DNA from: Christiangramia oceanisediminis
GTDB lineage: Bacteria; Bacteroidota; Bacteroidia; Flavobacteriales; Flavobacteriaceae
DNA: 64,000 nt
Direction of reading: 5' to 3'
NCBI RefSeq assembly: GCF_022570735.2
Contig: NZ_JANCNS010000001.1
Coordinates: 310,001 to 374,000 of the forward strand
Shown here: positions 34,783 through 46,603 of the stretch, piece after piece
Layout: every line of letters begins with the position of its first letter
How positions within the stretch are numbered: the first letter of the stretch is position 1
Position numbers and translations under genes: made by a program
Notes under the pieces: generated by a model
Seen by the model: the letters and a program-made list of their open reading frames with translations, nothing else
Told to the model about the DNA's origin: nothing
Database searches by the model: none

Positions 34783-35628
34783 ATGAAAAATATTCTAATA
34801 GCCACCGATTTCTCCAAAGAGGCTTATTGCGCATTATACTATACTGCCGAGTTGTTCAGGGAAGGCGACACCCGTTTCCTGATCGCTAATTTTTACGGAG
34901 AGGCAATTCATAAATCTATTTATTCACTGGTAAATGAAGACGAATTCGTGAGAGCAACCAAAATTTCACATTCGGCTCATGACAGCTGTAACAAGGTGAT
35001 GCACCAGGTGATAAGAGATACCGGTTTACCTAAGGAGCGGTTTGAAGTTTTGTATTCTGAAGAAAAACTGGAAAGAGGCATCGATGAGCTCATACAGGAA
35101 CATAAGGTAGATCTTCTGGTTATGGGTACCCGCAAGCATGAAGGCAGTCTCAGCCGGCTTCAGGAAACAAATACCACCAAGATCATCAACAAGGCTCTTC
35201 CCTGCCCTATCCTTATCATCCCGCGCGAAATGGATTATAAGACCCCAAAAGAAATTGCATTTGCCAGTGATCTTAAAAGACCAATTCCCGGGTCTAATGC
35301 ACGTCTATTCATTGCATTAGCAGAACACTTTAAATCCACCGTTCACGTAGTCTACGATGGTGAAGAAGGAAGCCTGAGTAAAAAACAGTGGGAGAATTTC
35401 AATAATTTAAAAAAACTGTTCGCACAGGATACCGTTAAACTTGCATATACGTTCACTCATATCGAGGTATCAAGGACCATTGCTGAATACGTAAAAAGCA
35501 ATAAAATTGATCTTTTAGCAATGATCTATTACAAACACTCAATTGCCGGAAATATTTTCAGGGAACCGGTGGTGGAGAATATAGACAGGCATTTATCCTT
35601 TCCGTTCTTAATACTTCCTGAAGCTTAG
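34783..35628 (+). CDS. Tandem universal stress protein
   Basis: 281 residues, two Usp domains (about 1-147 and 155-281). The first opens MKNILIATDFSKEAYCALYYTAEL and has VDLLVMGTRKHEGSLSRLQETNTTKIIN...PILIIP, the usual beta-strand and nucleotide-loop region, although the Gly/Ser loop is not a perfect ATP-binding motif. The second repeats the pattern with IDLLAMIYYKHS...FPFLILP and has lost the loop glycines. Such proteins are expressed in starvation or oxidative stress. It is transcribed alone. Confidence 0.9.
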   Translation: MKNILIATDFSKEAYCALYYTAELFREGDTRFLIANFYGEAIHKSIYSLVNEDEFVRATKISHSAHDSCNKVMHQVIRDTGLPKERFEVLYSEEKLERGIDELIQEHKVDLLVMGTRKHEGSLSRLQETNTTKIINKALPCPILIIPREMDYKTPKEIAFASDLKRPIPGSNARLFIALAEHFKSTVHVVYDGEEGSLSKKQWENFNNLKKLFAQDTVKLAYTFTHIEVSRTIAEYVKSNKIDLLAMIYYKHSIAGNIFREPVVENIDRHLSFPFLILPEA

Positions 35629-35807
35629 AACCTTCCAGGGGTAATTTGAAGTTACCTTAGTCTGCCCACCAGGCACCTAGAGATTTGATATCAGGCAGTT
35701 TCTTTTCCTCCTAATTAAGGCTGTTAGCCAGGAATTATGAGAGCAGGAGCTATATAACAAACTAAAGAATTTTGTACCTTGAACATCATCTATAAATTCA
35801 GCAGCAA

Positions 35808-36233
35808 ATGAATAACAAATTATACCCCCCTGTTATAACAGCCTTTATATTTATGTTCTCTCTAACTGCCTCTGCACAGAAATTCGAGATCAAGATCACA
35901 AATATCAAACCCGGCAAGGGAGAAGTAAAAGTGGCGCTATCTAACAATGAAAAAGACTGGCTGGAAAAGCCTGCTCATGCCCTGAGTTTTGAGTCAGATT
36001 CTGAAACCAAAACGATCTCATTCGAAGTGCCCTATGGCACTTATGCTATTTCAATATACCAGGACATCAACGGGAACAACGAGTTAGACACCAATTTTAT
36101 GGGAATACCCAAGGAACCTATCGCATTTGGCAATAACTATAAACCTTTTGGAAAACCCGATTTTAAATCTGCAGCAGTAGATTTCAAATCTGGTTATCAA
36201 ATTCCCGAACTCAAACTGTATTCAATTCTATAA
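35808..36233 (+). CDS. Exported DUF2141 protein
   Basis: 141 residues with a signal peptide (1-23, ending ASAQ). The rest is one DUF2141 beta-sandwich: FEIKITNIKPGKGEVKVALSNN, YGTYAISIYQDINGNNELDTNFMGIPKEPIAFGNNYKPFGKPDF and a short last strand. This family is common in Bacteroidota and proteobacteria and has no known activity. It is transcribed in the same direction as, and 146 bases before, the carotenoid genes; DUF2141 genes often sit near carotenoid clusters, but the meaning is unknown. Confidence 0.88.
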   Translation: MNNKLYPPVITAFIFMFSLTASAQKFEIKITNIKPGKGEVKVALSNNEKDWLEKPAHALSFESDSETKTISFEVPYGTYAISIYQDINGNNELDTNFMGIPKEPIAFGNNYKPFGKPDFKSAAVDFKSGYQIPELKLYSIL

Positions 36234-36300
36234 TTTTATTTAGGAAATTGCTCACTTTGGTTATGGAAGCTCCACACAAGCTAATATTAACTTAATTTGA

Positions 36301-38484
<2,184 letters not shown>

Positions 38485-38504
<20 letters not shown>

Positions 38505-39642
38505 TTTTGCCATAACCGGAGCGGGAGCAGCGGGTTTGAACCTGGCAATGGCCATGCTGGAGGATCCCTATTTTAAGGATAAACGAATCCTGATCCTGGA
38601 AAAAGAAGAAAAAAATGTCAACGATAAGACCTGGTGTTACTGGGAAAAAGGTGAAGGTAAATGGGATGAACTTTTACATAAAAAGTGGCAGAACGGGATA
38701 GTTCATACCGGAAAAAAGAAGATCCAACTTCACCTGGAAGATTATACTTACAAAATGCTCCGGTCGCTGGATTTTTATAATTATGCTTTACAAAAACTGA
38801 AGTCATCTTCAATTTTTTACTGGGTAAAAACAGAGGTCCTGGAAATTCAAAACCAGGCCGATAAGGCTGTCATCAAAACTTCTGACGAAAACTACCTCGC
38901 TAAACATGTATTCGATAGTAGAATGGAAGCTAACCTGGATGAAGTTTCGAAATCCAATACCGTGCTTCAGCATTTCAGAGGCTGGTTTATAGAAACTGAA
39001 AAGGCCATTTTTGAACCGAACAGCTTTATGATGATGGATTTCAGGTTAACCTGGCAGAATACCACCAGTTTTACTTATATACTCCCTTTTACTGAAAGGT
39101 CGGCTCTGGTAGAATTCACCTTCTTTAGCCCAGATCTGGTAGAAGATACTGTATACAATAGCATGATACAGGAGTACATTGAAAAAATAATTCAACCTGA
39201 AAATTTTAAAATACTAAAAGAGGAAGATGGTATCATCCCAATGTCTGATTATCAATTCCATAGAGCTAATAAAAGTCAAATCACCAGGATCGGAACCGCT
39301 GGAGGCTGGGTAAAACCATCATCCGGTTATTCCTTTAAAAATGCTGAATATTTCTCGAAACGGATAATAGACAATATCAAACAAGGAAAAAATCCGGCGA
39401 AGGAGCTTTTTTCAATAAAACACCGGTACTATGATTCTCTTTTTCTGAATATTTTAAAGAACAGGAATCATTTAGGACCAGAACTTTTTAGCCGTATGTA
39501 CCGAAATAATTCAGCGAGTGAAATATTTCGATTCCTGGATGAAAAAACGACTTTGGCTGAGGATCTTAAAATAATGGCAGGATTCCCGCCACTCTTATTT
39601 ATGAATGCTATGTGGAAAAATTTTATGGCTAAGAAATTATAA
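38485..39642 (+). CDS. crtY: Lycopene beta-cyclase (CrtY type)
   Basis: 385 residues from the ATG at 38485; the in-frame TTG at 38473 is less likely. The Rossmann FAD/NAD region FDFAITGAGAAGLNLAMAML is followed by DKTWCYWEKGEG, RGWFIETEKAIFEPNSFMMMDFR and RIGTAGGWVKPSSGYSFKN, all CrtY hallmarks. It cyclises psi-ends of lycopene to beta rings, and one-sided cyclisation gives gamma-carotene, the substrate for CruF. No phytoene synthase (crtB), crtI or crtZ is in this window, so the early pathway is encoded elsewhere. Its end overlaps the convergent crtA-like gene by a few bases. Confidence 0.92.
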
Positions 39643-40341
39643 TTCGGGGAGAGGGTCTTTTCCATTCCAGGTCCCTACAGATTTAAAAGGTTGGAAACGG
39701 GAAAACAATTCTTCTTTATACCAGTCTAAGTCACGGGTTTTTTTAATAGCCGTTTGGTGGCCTTTTGCTGAATAAGCATAGGCCTGCATCGCGTCCTTAC
39801 TGGTCCACAAACTAAAAGTCGCCATTTGCATCACGGGGATTTCGCCAATCCCTTTTGTAAAAATAAGACCGGGATTAGATTGTAAGCGTGACTGGGAAGC
39901 TGGGACGTATCGCCAGAAATCAACCAGTCTGCTGGGCCTGATGGTTGCGCGGGTGATCACTGCCAGATAAGGATTTCCAGGATCCAGTTCTTTATTAGGA
40001 ATAAAAGGCTCCTTTCCAGACCAGGTCCCCTTAGCCCGGATATTTTTTAAATATAAAGTCCAGACTTCTGAACTACGATCCCGGTATTTTTGAAATATGG
40101 GTGCATTTTCAAAAAAAGAATCTGCCGCTGCCTCGGAATTCCAAACCTGCAATAAAGCGTAGGTCTCCCAATCGGGATAAGGATTGAAACCAGCTCCTTT
40201 TCCACTACCCATTAGTTTGTAGAACTCCTGTCCCTCTAAGTTTTTCAGATCACTGTGTGCAAACTGCATCATTTTAAGTGCCCAGAATTTATTTCGGAAT
40301 CCGGAAAACCTAAAAAAACTTAAGGTGGTGATCGTACTCAT
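39637..40341 (-). CDS. crtA: Spheroidene monooxygenase-like protein (CrtA family)
   Basis: 234 residues from the ATG at 40341, with TTG one codon earlier. The sequence has the CrtA pattern throughout: FWALKMMQFAH, FYKLMGSGKGAGFNPYPDWETYALLQVW, TRATIRPSRLVDFWRYVPASQ and a helical C-terminus with DWYKEELFSRFQPF. CrtA adds oxygen at C-2 of acyclic carotenoid ends, giving 2-keto or 2-hydroxy groups. In this setting it may act on the 2' position, near the CruF hydroxyl. It is transcribed towards crtY, with its 3' end overlapping. Confidence 0.85.
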   Translation of the reverse strand: MSTITTLSFFRFSGFRNKFWALKMMQFAHSDLKNLEGQEFYKLMGSGKGAGFNPYPDWETYALLQVWNSEAAADSFFENAPIFQKYRDRSSEVWTLYLKNIRAKGTWSGKEPFIPNKELDPGNPYLAVITRATIRPSRLVDFWRYVPASQSRLQSNPGLIFTKGIGEIPVMQMATFSLWTSKDAMQAYAYSAKGHQTAIKKTRDLDWYKEELFSRFQPFKSVGTWNGKDPLPEL

Positions 40342-40521
40342 CAATTAATTTTAGCCGAATTAGAGTTTAGCGAAAAGCTAAAATCAAATTCAAAGCGAAG
40401 TTGTAAAAAATAAGTGATTTATAAGGTAAAATTTAATTAAAGAATGATATAAAGAAAGATTCGGCAACTATCTCAAAAACTCAATTCTAAGGGAACATTA
40501 TTTTATAGGCTAAAAAATATA

Positions 40522-40559
40522 ATAAAAAAACGGCCACCTGTATATCACAAATGACCGTT
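40522..40559 (-). terminator. Intrinsic terminator of the metalloprotease gene
   Basis: On the minus strand AACGGTCA and TGGCCGTT pair (one G-T wobble), followed by TTTTTTT. Confidence 0.85.
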
Positions 40560-40582
40560 CTGAAATTGCTTAAAAATTATAA

Positions 40583-43021
40583 TCAGACTTCATTAAGAAT
40601 TGCCGAGTCTATTCTTGCAAGCAGGTCGTTCCAGTGGAACCTGGTTAGCTGATGGTTCGTACGATTTTTTCTTCGGTTGATATCAGCCTTTAATTGTTCC
40701 ATTTCTCCACGCATCAAAGCCATAATGTCTGACTTCAGGACCTCATCATTTTCACGTTCATCCAGTTCCTTCAAATAAGCCGCAGCGATATCGACATACG
40801 AGCGTTGAAGATTTCTTCTATAAGCATCGGTTTGTCTGGAATTATATAATTCGCTGAAGATGCCTTTTCGAACATCGGCCATCATATCTACCGGAGAATA
40901 CGCGCTTTCCGGATTGACCTCTTCATTGGTGATCATTCTTTTCAAACGATCTTTTTCCAGAAGATCTTCTAATGCACCGGTTTGAATGGATTGTATCCTG
41001 TCTATAGCTTCCGGAGCTTCTACTCTTCCCAGAATATCCTGGTTCAACATCCATTTTGGAGTTGAAAAAGCTTCGTCATTCAGGAATTCTACGGCTTCTT
41101 TCTGAATTTTTGCAGGAACAGGTTCATATACTACCCCTTCCTGATCTGATGTCTTTCTCGTCTCATAAACACCTCCAACATTAGTGACCACGTGTGACAG
41201 GTAACCGCGCCACATATAGCTTAACTCACGGTAAACTTCGTCCAGTTCGTCATAAGCGAAACCGTCTTTTGATGTCCAGTCTACCAGATTAGGCACTACT
41301 TTTTTCAGGTTGGCGATCCCGTATTCACTGGCCTTTACCTGGTCGTCTCCCAGGCTTTCTCGCTGGGATTGCGGATCGGCTCCGCCATATCCACTTCCGA
41401 ATTCATAAACAGGATCACCTGCTTTTTCAAGTATCCATTTATCAAGTGTTGCCTTTTCTTCCTGAGGTGAATCAGCTTCCGGAAGATAACGGTAACCCCA
41501 GTTGATCGCATAGAGATCATAAGGTCCCATCATCCTGATATATCGAACGCCTTCATCTCCGGGCTGAGCAACATAATTCACACGTGCATAATCCATAATT
41601 GAAGGGGTAAGCCCGTATTTCTGAGTAAATTCAGCCGACCTTAAAGAGTCGGTTGGATATGCAGAACTGGCTTTCATATTATGAGGAAGACCAAGTGCAT
41701 GTCCCACTTCATGTGCGATCACCATTCTCATCATCTCCCCTATTTCAGCTTCTGGCGTATTTAATGTTCTGGCGTTCGGGTTTTGTGCTCCGGCCTCGAT
41801 CATAAAACGATTTCTATAAGATCTTAAGTGGTTGTGATACCAGATGATATCGCTTTCGATGATCTCACCGGTTCGAGGATCGGAAACTGAAGGACCTACC
41901 GCATTCCTGGTGGTGCTGGCCACATATCGCACAACCGAATATCGTACATCTTCCGGACTGAATTCCGGATCTTCCTCTTTACTTGGAGGGTCCTTAGCTA
42001 TAATAGCATTCTTAAAACCGGCTTCTTCAAAAGCAACATTCCAGTCTTCGATACCCTGTTTGAAATAAGGCCTCCATTTTTCAGGAGTTGCAGGATCCAA
42101 ATAATAAACTATAGGCTCCACCGGTTCTACCAGCTCTCCTCTTTTATAAGCTTCAATATCCTTAGGCACCAGTTTCCAGCGGCGAATGATCTCGTAATCG
42201 TCTGCCTTCAGTTCATCGGAATCATAATCATACTTATCGATGGTAAACCAGCCAACGCGATAATCGGCAAGTCTTGGCTGCATCTTATCATCAGGTAACA
42301 AAATCATGGATTGATTAAGAAGCATGGAAATGGTACCTGCCTGGTCGCGTTCCGGTGGGGTTTCAGCCTCGTAGGTCATCACATGCTTGATCTCGATATT
42401 TTCAGGATAGGCGTTGGCAGATTCTATATAAGACCGGCTTTTATCCAGTTTTTTAACCTTATACCTTTTTCTTAATCCTGAAGAGATTCCGTTGATAGCT
42501 TCCACTTCATCCTCGAATAATGCGCTTGCATCGATCACCACGCTGGTCGAATCCTCGCTCCAGGTTTCTATTTTTGAACTGAACAGGATCGGAAAGAAAT
42601 TATTTGCCTGTACCGACTTGTAAATAGGTGAATCCTCGTCGCTCTGGTTTTCGAAACTGATCACCTTCATATCGATATTACCATTGCGCTTAACCCATCT
42701 AACCACCTGCTCATTCACCTTAGAACCTGCATTCACATATCCGCCCCCAAAGCCAGAAGGAACTCCGGCGATCCTGCTCACAAGAAGCATATCCTTTTCA
42801 AAAAGATCAACGGGGATCTCAAAGTATAATTTATCATCTACGAAATGAGTGGTAAAAAGACCTTCATCGGTCTTAGCTTCAGAAGTAATGACTTCAGAAT
42901 ATTTCTTAAGATCTGATTTCTTTTTTTCAGATTTTGAAGACTCCTGCGCGACTGGCTGTGGAGATTTACATCCCACCCCTAAGACCGCCAGGGATCCAAG
43001 TACAAGTATTTTTTTGATCAT
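40583..43021 (-). CDS. Exported zinc-dependent metalloprotease (DUF5117/DUF5118 type)
   Basis: 812 residues from the ATG at 43021; a TTG seven codons earlier is unlikely. A lipoprotein signal ends at LGVG-C18, so it should be membrane-anchored outside the cytoplasm. The catalytic zinc site HEVGHALGLPHN (about residue 435) has the extended HExxHxxGxxH form of metzincin-like enzymes. The N-terminal DUF5118 stretch (KYSEVITSEAKTDEGLFTTHFVDDKLYFEIP) and the DUF5117 region (about 100-330) precede it. Substrates are unknown. It forms a monocistronic unit with its own terminator. Confidence 0.92.
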   Translation of the reverse strand: MIKKILVLGSLAVLGVGCKSPQPVAQESSKSEKKKSDLKKYSEVITSEAKTDEGLFTTHFVDDKLYFEIPVDLFEKDMLLVSRIAGVPSGFGGGYVNAGSKVNEQVVRWVKRNGNIDMKVISFENQSDEDSPIYKSVQANNFFPILFSSKIETWSEDSTSVVIDASALFEDEVEAINGISSGLRKRYKVKKLDKSRSYIESANAYPENIEIKHVMTYEAETPPERDQAGTISMLLNQSMILLPDDKMQPRLADYRVGWFTIDKYDYDSDELKADDYEIIRRWKLVPKDIEAYKRGELVEPVEPIVYYLDPATPEKWRPYFKQGIEDWNVAFEEAGFKNAIIAKDPPSKEEDPEFSPEDVRYSVVRYVASTTRNAVGPSVSDPRTGEIIESDIIWYHNHLRSYRNRFMIEAGAQNPNARTLNTPEAEIGEMMRMVIAHEVGHALGLPHNMKASSAYPTDSLRSAEFTQKYGLTPSIMDYARVNYVAQPGDEGVRYIRMMGPYDLYAINWGYRYLPEADSPQEEKATLDKWILEKAGDPVYEFGSGYGGADPQSQRESLGDDQVKASEYGIANLKKVVPNLVDWTSKDGFAYDELDEVYRELSYMWRGYLSHVVTNVGGVYETRKTSDQEGVVYEPVPAKIQKEAVEFLNDEAFSTPKWMLNQDILGRVEAPEAIDRIQSIQTGALEDLLEKDRLKRMITNEEVNPESAYSPVDMMADVRKGIFSELYNSRQTDAYRRNLQRSYVDIAAAYLKELDERENDEVLKSDIMALMRGEMEQLKADINRRKNRTNHQLTRFHWNDLLARIDSAILNEV

Positions 43022-43214
43022 GAATAATTTTTTGCTCCCCAAGATAGGGAAAGCTTTAGAAAAACGGAAGGTTGAACCATCAAAGCTATAAGCCTGAATC
43101 TTTAAGATTTAAAAGGTTTGTGGTTTTCGAATAAATAAAATCGATCAAATTAGACCGGAAGGCGTTCAGTTTTCATTAGAAAAAATTAACTTTAAACAAC
43201 TAACAATCAAAAAC

Positions 43215-45140
43215 ATGGAGTCTACACATCGTTCTTTTTGTGCAGGCATATTGATGCTTGTGATATATACCATGCATGCGCAAAACCCCATGCAGTATAT
43301 CCAGACTTTAATCCCTGATTTTCCTGAACATATCATGCCAGAGGAAGCAAAAGGCCGAGTGCTTGGTCCAGGTTTGTTCAATCATTCTCTACCGATTACG
43401 GAAGCCTATCATCACGGAACAAAGACGTATGCGGGTCATACAAAAGAGGGTGAACTTTATCTGCGAAAGGAAGGAAAGGAGGATATTCAAATTATTTCCA
43501 GACCTGCTCCGGGCTGGCGCTGGGAAATTGCTGATGCCTTATGGTCCCCGTCCGGGAAAATGATAGTTGCAAAACAGGTAAACGACACCCAGGTACCTCG
43601 TATCGAACTCACTAAAACCGACACGATAATGGAATGGCCATATACCCGGGCGGGAGAACCGCTTCCGGAAATTCAGTATTACGTGATAACCCCGGAAACC
43701 GGTACGATAATTCCTGTAAAACATAATCTTAAGTGGCCTTACATCCACCCCCTTTCCTGGAATGAAAATGGGAGTGAAATACGCGTAGTTCAGGCAAACC
43801 GGTTGATGAAAAGCCTTGAATTGCTACGGGTCGATCCCTCTACAAGCGATACAAATCTATGGTTTACCGATAGTTCTGAAAAATACCTTATAGGGCTTGA
43901 ATTGCTGCAGGGATATACCCAAAGACTTCGGGAGGCGAATTTTTTTCATTTTTTAGATAATAGGGAACAGTTTATTTATTTAGATGAAGAATCGGGTTTT
44001 CAGCAATTGGTTTTATATGACAGCCTCGGAAATCCTGTAAAACAACTTACTCACTATAAACAGAACGGAATAGTTTCTAGGCTGGTTGGTGTAGATTCAG
44101 AAGCTGGTCAAATCTATTTTATAGGCAAAAACGACATAAATGAACCCTATGCTGAAAAACTTTTTAAAGTCTCTCTCGATGACGATTCGATTGAAGAGAT
44201 CGCAGAAGGCCCCTATTTTCCCGAAATAATCCTGAAGGATAGCATCTGGGTTTGGCGCAATGATATGGCCAGTTTTTCCAAACTGGAGGTGTACGACAGG
44301 TCTGGCCAGAAACTGAAAACCTATTCTGAAGCTAACATGTCTCCAATTAAGGAATTAGGTTTTAATCCCGAGTTTATTCAGCTAAAGGCAGCTGATGAAA
44401 AAACAATGATAGAGGCTATGCTTTTGAAACCTAAGGAATTTGATCCTGACAAAAAATATCCCGTGATCGAATGGATTTATGCTGCCGCGCATACAGCCGC
44501 CATTGAACGAACAGCATTAAGCCCTGCGAATATTCAAATGCAGGGCATAGCCAACCAGGGGTTTATCGTAGTGATCATAGATGGTCGAGGCAGCCCAGGC
44601 AGAGGAGCAGAGTTCAGGGATTACAGTTATGGTAAGTTCGGACAAATGGAATTGCAGGATCATATAAAAGCTCTCCAACAACTTGCGGAAAGATATTCAT
44701 ATATGGACCTTGACCGCCTTGGTATTTCGGGACATAGCTGGGGCGGGCATTATGCCTTGCGAGCGGTCCTGGAGCAGCCTGGTTTTTACAAGGCCGCCCA
44801 TCTCAGTGCGCCGGCTATAGATCCTGCTAATTTTCGAGTCTCGATTGAAGCTTATATGGGTTGTCTCCCAGAAGACTGTCCTGAAGCTTACGAACGCTCT
44901 GGTCTCACTCCAAAACTGGATAAACTACAGGCTCCCATCCTCATTCATCATGGCACTGCAGACGACGATGTCCCAATAGAGGAATCATTTGAGTTAGTTA
45001 AAGCTTTAGAAGCCCGAAATCATACCGATTTTGAATTCATCGAATTCAAGGGAATGGATCATATCATTATGCGAAATCCGAAATGGGAACAGGACATGAT
45101 CAGCTTTTTTAAAAAGGAGCTTGGCGAACCAATGGAATGA
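43215..45140 (+). CDS. Exported S9-family peptidase (prolyl-oligopeptidase/DPP-IV-like)
   Basis: 641 residues with a signal peptide (1-23, MHAQ). About 60-400 form the N-terminal beta-propeller; the catalytic alpha/beta-hydrolase domain follows. Catalytic Ser508 is in LGISGHSWGGHYALR, Asp in HHGTADDDVP, and His in KGMDHIIM. IIDGRGSPGRGAEFRDY is typical of the S9B/DPP-IV side. It probably removes or trims peptides from the N-terminus after Pro/Ala. It is transcribed in the same direction as the deacetylase gene. Confidence 0.92.
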   Translation: MESTHRSFCAGILMLVIYTMHAQNPMQYIQTLIPDFPEHIMPEEAKGRVLGPGLFNHSLPITEAYHHGTKTYAGHTKEGELYLRKEGKEDIQIISRPAPGWRWEIADALWSPSGKMIVAKQVNDTQVPRIELTKTDTIMEWPYTRAGEPLPEIQYYVITPETGTIIPVKHNLKWPYIHPLSWNENGSEIRVVQANRLMKSLELLRVDPSTSDTNLWFTDSSEKYLIGLELLQGYTQRLREANFFHFLDNREQFIYLDEESGFQQLVLYDSLGNPVKQLTHYKQNGIVSRLVGVDSEAGQIYFIGKNDINEPYAEKLFKVSLDDDSIEEIAEGPYFPEIILKDSIWVWRNDMASFSKLEVYDRSGQKLKTYSEANMSPIKELGFNPEFIQLKAADEKTMIEAMLLKPKEFDPDKKYPVIEWIYAAAHTAAIERTALSPANIQMQGIANQGFIVVIIDGRGSPGRGAEFRDYSYGKFGQMELQDHIKALQQLAERYSYMDLDRLGISGHSWGGHYALRAVLEQPGFYKAAHLSAPAIDPANFRVSIEAYMGCLPEDCPEAYERSGLTPKLDKLQAPILIHHGTADDDVPIEESFELVKALEARNHTDFEFIEFKGMDHIIMRNPKWEQDMISFFKKELGEPME

Positions 45141-45243
45141 TTATTTATTAGGAGAATAGGCTTAAACTATTTTTTCTGAAAAAAACTGAATTTCAGGTTT
45201 AACAGATTTACACTATCTTCAATGAACTAAATCGCATAAAATC

Positions 45244-46194
45244 ATGAAATTAAGACCTACCAGCCTTTCCATCCTATTGATTGTAACATTTTCCCTGACT
45301 ATATATAGCCAGAAGGAATCAAACTTAGCAGAAAAGCTTGGATATGCTCCCGATTCCAAACTACTTATAATTCATGCTGATGATGCCGGGGTGAGTCATT
45401 CAGAAAATATAGCGACCATAAAAGGTATGGAGAACGGAATAGTAAATTCGGCCAGTATTATGGTGCCCTGTCCCTGGTTTCCAGAGATCGCCGCATATGC
45501 CAGGAAACATTCGAAAGAAAAGGATTTCGGGCTTCACCTAACCATCACCAGCGAATGGCGTGATTTTAAATGGGGTTCTACGAGTTCTAAAAACGAGGTG
45601 CCCAGCCTTATCAATCCGCATGGATATTTCTATCATCTGGTAGATAGTGTGGTAGTACATTCGAAAGCTATTGACGTGGAAAAAGAAATTGATGCTCAGA
45701 TAAAAAAGGCGCTGGATTTTGGGATCGATGTGACCCACCTTGATGCTCATATGGGCGCAGTGATGAGCACCCCCGATTTCCTTGAAAAATATATAAAAAA
45801 AGGTCGGGAATACCAGGTACCCGTTCTCCTGAGCAGGGAAATCGTGGCTTTTGAAGAACTCGAATCCCGCCTGGAATTAACGTCCAGGGATATTATAACA
45901 GATCATGTTTACCAGGCAAATCCAGAGATCTACAGCAACCTGGGGATGGAAAAATATTATGAAAAAGTTCTAAACGAGCTGCAGCCTGGGCTTTCTGTGA
46001 TCCTTATTCACCTGGCCATGGATAATGAAGAAATGAAGGCGGTTACTATTGATCATCCAGACTGGGGGAGCAAATGGCGGCAGGACGACCTCGATTTCTT
46101 TACGAGTCAAAAGGCCCGGCGCCTAATCGAAGCAAATAATATCAAACTGGTTACCTGGCGGGAAATAAGAGATAAGATCGTGAGGGCGGAGTAA
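45244..46194 (+). CDS. Exported carbohydrate deacetylase (ChbG/YdjC family)
   Basis: 316 residues with a signal peptide (1-22, IYSQ). The metal-binding TIM-barrel site is present: HADDAG (44-49) with the two aspartates, GLHLT with H98, and THLDAHMG with H165 and H169. ChbG-type enzymes remove N-acetyl groups from chito-oligosaccharides or related sugars. Most YdjC proteins are cytosolic, so export suggests action on environmental or surface glycans. It stands alone downstream of the S9 peptidase gene. Confidence 0.88.
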   Translation: MKLRPTSLSILLIVTFSLTIYSQKESNLAEKLGYAPDSKLLIIHADDAGVSHSENIATIKGMENGIVNSASIMVPCPWFPEIAAYARKHSKEKDFGLHLTITSEWRDFKWGSTSSKNEVPSLINPHGYFYHLVDSVVVHSKAIDVEKEIDAQIKKALDFGIDVTHLDAHMGAVMSTPDFLEKYIKKGREYQVPVLLSREIVAFEELESRLELTSRDIITDHVYQANPEIYSNLGMEKYYEKVLNELQPGLSVILIHLAMDNEEMKAVTIDHPDWGSKWRQDDLDFFTSQKARRLIEANNIKLVTWREIRDKIVRAE

Positions 46195-46603
46195 TGATCA
46201 GTTTTTGTTTACTCCATTCTTATAGTCCATTTCTCCATAAATTTAATGTTGAGCTAAAAGTTTAGTAGTCAATATATATCTGATTTGTTTTTAAGAAACC
46301 CATCTTATCGGCATATTCAGGGGATGGGAATTAATTTATTTATTTAATTCTGAATATTGTCTTACCTTTTATAAGCCTAACAATTAGGGTGTTAAATAAT
46401 ATTTTCAGGACTATACAGAAATTTAGAAGCAAACGCAATGACATACCTTTATTTGAATAAATCAGTTTTAAACTAAAAACGGAGGAGGATGATAACCAGG
46501 TTATTCATTGATATAAAACGAATTTCAGCCTTTAGTCGAGGCCGTAATAATGGTAAATAGCTAAAATGCTTTCTGAAAGATCCAAACAATAAATGTCAAA
46601 AGC
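46195..46603. other. Gene-poor 400-base gap
   Basis: AT-rich and without a convincing gene. A 23-codon ORF (46489-46560) follows a purine-rich GGAGGAGG directly abutting its ATG, a spacing too short for a normal ribosome site. It is noted but not supported as a gene. No strong hairpin or palindrome was seen. Confidence 0.35.

Noticed and set aside
46489-46560. 23-codon ORF after GGAGGAGG
   Set aside because: The purine run abuts the ATG, too close for ribosome binding, and the peptide has no recognisable feature.
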